From assembly GCA_029204225.1 (NCBI GenBank), contig MU834970.1, positions 1 through 42,791 on the forward strand: 42,791 nucleotides of DNA. The letters are read 5' to 3'. Position numbers and translations under genes: made by a program. This DNA comes from Diphasiastrum complanatum. Taxonomy: Eukaryota > Streptophyta > Lycopodiopsida > Lycopodiales > Lycopodiaceae. Positions 41,250 to 42,791 of the stretch are shown piece by piece (positions within the stretch are counted from its first letter, which is position 1; each line of letters starts with the position of its first letter). The notes under the pieces were generated by a model. That model worked only from the letters and a program-made list of their open reading frames with translations. It did no database searches and was not told the origin of the DNA.

Positions 41250-41974
41250 TAAGACTCGTCAGAGTCATGGTAGGAAACATCATCCGAATTTGTGCCTGAC
41301 TGCAGATCCCAAGGGTCTGCAGATGAATCGGAACCGGAGGGAACCATACGCCGTGGTGTGGCCCTGGCTCTGCTGCGTGCTCTGGCTCTGGATCCTCCCC
41401 CTCCCCCTCCCCCTGCCTCTACCTCTACCTCTACCTCTGCCTCTCCCCTCCTCTGGCCCCCATCTGGCTGGCCCCACCCCTGTGTCTACTCCGTCGTGTC
41501 TGTGTGTCAGGTGGTTTTGATCCTACACCCCTGGGATGGCCCTACCCATTGTGATAATGCCTGGTCGACGACTGCCTGTGATGCTCCACTCATGTCTACA
41601 AAAAGAGAACCAGCCCCACCCTCCCAGAACCTCTAGGTCTCCCTCTAGACCTACGTGCAGGAATGACTGGCTCCTCCTCTGTCTCCGCATCAGGGTCCAC
41701 CAGCAGGTCAGCTAGGTCATCCCCCTGTGCATCCGCACCCATCTCCTCATCCTCCTCCGTATCCCCCTCAACCCACTCCTCCTCCTCATAGTCAACCTCG
41801 AGCTCCTCTCCACCCTCCGAGCCCTCATCATCTCCCTCTTCAGCCCTATCCCTCTGCCTCTCTGTCCTCGTTTGCCGCCGTAAAGCCCGTGCGTCAGCCT
41901 GTGCCTGTTGGTAGAACTCTATGGATCTCATCATCCATCTCCTCCTGCGTGGGTGGTGTGTCAGAGTTTGTCGG
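41250..41974 (-). CDS. hAT copy 2, acidic C-terminal tail
   Basis: After an acceptor (CCACGCAG, about 41968) the frame reads YQQAQADARALRRQTRTERQ, then the acidic run VDYEEEEWVEGDTEEDEEMG and DDLADLLVDPDAETEEEPVI, then SRGRPRGSGR. A likely further intron around 41490-41590 leads to a last exon with a 6-bp minisatellite (Glu-Val and Gly repeats) and the end SGTNSDDVSYHDSDES, stop at 41250-41252. Splice sites for the last step are tentative. Confidence 0.6.
41394..41450. repeat. 6-bp minisatellite in the hAT copy 2 tail
   Basis: CCTCCC/CTACCT-type hexamers repeat about nine times. On the minus strand one frame gives Glu-Val and Gly runs, another Arg-Gly runs. The first fits the exon frame that ends at 41250. 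Confidence 0.85.
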
Positions 41975-42157
41975 CAGCGGAAACATTCCAGTAGATGCTC
42001 TCTCGCAATGCGCACACTTGCGGGCCGCGCGTGGGATCCCATCCCCACCGCCTAGCCACCCGCCTCTTTCCCACTTGACCCCAAAAGGGCTGGTAGCAGG
42101 GGACAAGGCTATCATGTCTACTTTCAGCTTATATTTGGGTGATGTCTTAGTCTCCAT

Positions 42158-42648
42158 TTACTTATGGGATGATGATTGCACTCTTTTTGGTGCATCCACG
42201 GAGGTAGCCGCGGCATGTGCGTAGCTTGCCCTCCAACATGGTGCCCGAGGAGCAGCAGCTGCCGAATCCACCAAGCAAGTGTCAGGGTTCACCTGGAACC
42301 AAAAACAATACATTGTTGTCAGGTAGGTATTCGTGTGCCTCAGCATATGGCCGTTGGTGTTCACAAACACCAACCGCCTACACTGCTTGATGGATAACGT
42401 GTTCCTCTTCTGCGTGTGATACAACGCCCAAGTGCTCCAATTCCGCTCGCAAGCTCCTGCTGAACAGTCCTGTGCAAGGACTCTCTCGGCCAATCGCCGC
42501 AGGTCACCTGTGCTGCGCCCGTGGGTGCACCACCATGTAACGGGCCTCAGCTGATCCTCCCTCTGCCGACTTTGCTCTCCATCGAAAGGAAATTGGAAGT
42601 GCTTAAATGTGAGCAGCTGACGTGCAATGTTAGCCAGCATCGGACCTG
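42158..42648 (-). CDS. hAT copy 2, dimerisation-domain exons (partial gene)
   Basis: After an acceptor (CCAACAG, about 42649) the frame reads PMLANIARQLLTFKHFQFPF, then VTWWCTHGRSTGDLRRLAER, DCSAGACERNWSTWALYHTQ and KRNTLSIKQCRRLVFVNTN. The WW, cERNWS and KRN-L motifs and the LVFVN end are the hAT C-terminal dimerisation signature. A second exon starts at about 42292 with VNPDTCLVDSAAAA, parallel to VNPDECLVEAAN in copy 1. No stop lies within the domain, so this copy is less decayed there than copy 1. Confidence 0.85.
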
Positions 42649-42791
42649 TTGGCAGAAGAAAAAATATGGCACGTGTAAGTCCCCTCGAATTCACACACTA
42701 GCAATGAATACACTATTGTGGTAACACTGCTACCAAGCGATTTCTCACACGTACCTGGTATGGGCCATACGCGCTCCGTGTACTCCACCCA

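Larger units (their letters stand above)
41250..42791 (-). mobile_element. hAT transposon gene (copy 2), C-terminal part, truncated by the window
   Basis: The minus strand encodes the dimerisation domain and a long acidic tail of a hAT transposase, with exon borders matching copy 1. It runs off the right end, so the BED finger and catalytic core are not seen. It is convergent with PEX1. Confidence 0.85.

Overview
This window looks like transposon-dense nuclear DNA of a land plant. Most of it is nested, decayed mobile elements, and the start of one cellular gene lies near the right end. The plant assignment rests on LTR retrotransposons primed with the initiator-tRNA-Met site TGGTATCAGAGC, a chromodomain Ty3/gypsy element, BED/hAT transposases of the plant type, and two exons of PEX1 (peroxisome biogenesis AAA protein). 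PEX1 is clearly plant-like but diverges from the flowering-plant proteins I know. With the long CT microsatellites and the LINE ORF1 type, this makes a seed-free plant such as a fern my best guess, but that is inference.

Layout. 1-2544: non-coding DNA with short repeated motifs and a ~1.3 kb imperfect palindrome centred near 1566. 2545-16549 (minus): a hAT transposase gene (BED finger to dimerisation domain). It is split by an 11,109-bp chromovirus-like Ty3/gypsy element at 3657-14765, which has two 408-bp LTRs, a GTCCA target duplication, PBS and polypurine tract. That gypsy element holds a copia 3' fragment (6446-7615) and a second gypsy element on the minus strand (about 8350-13451). 16550-21600: three head-to-tail LINE copies, each bordered by (CT)n microsatellites and each ending in the same 3' hairpin plus short repeats; the third carries only ORF1. 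21955-24540: a decayed copia element. 24540-29261: three copies of one LTR enclosing an RT-less element with a degraded antisense ORF, a sense coiled-coil ORF, and an array of a GGCGAAGGTT motif between them. 29282-30592: a gag-protease-integrase copia fragment. 31863-33610: a copia 5' end whose LTR has a TATA box and a ~100-bp CT repeat at the expected start site. 34487-35255: a probable solo LTR. 36500-37190: hairpins, a G-box inverted repeat and a 77-bp tandem duplication. 37740-39354: PEX1 exons 1 and 2. 41250-42791: a second hAT transposase on the minus strand, running off the window.

How it works together. The order of insertion can be read from the interruptions: hAT first, then the chromovirus-like element into a hAT exon, then copia and gypsy-2 into the chromovirus. 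The LINEs sit at the microsatellite just upstream of the hAT start codon. No polyprotein is fully open, so all elements appear non-autonomous now. The observations I rate highest are the repeated LINE/(CT)n junctions with a shared, partly covarying 3' hairpin, the ORF1-only LINE, and the divergent-ORF element with its motif array.
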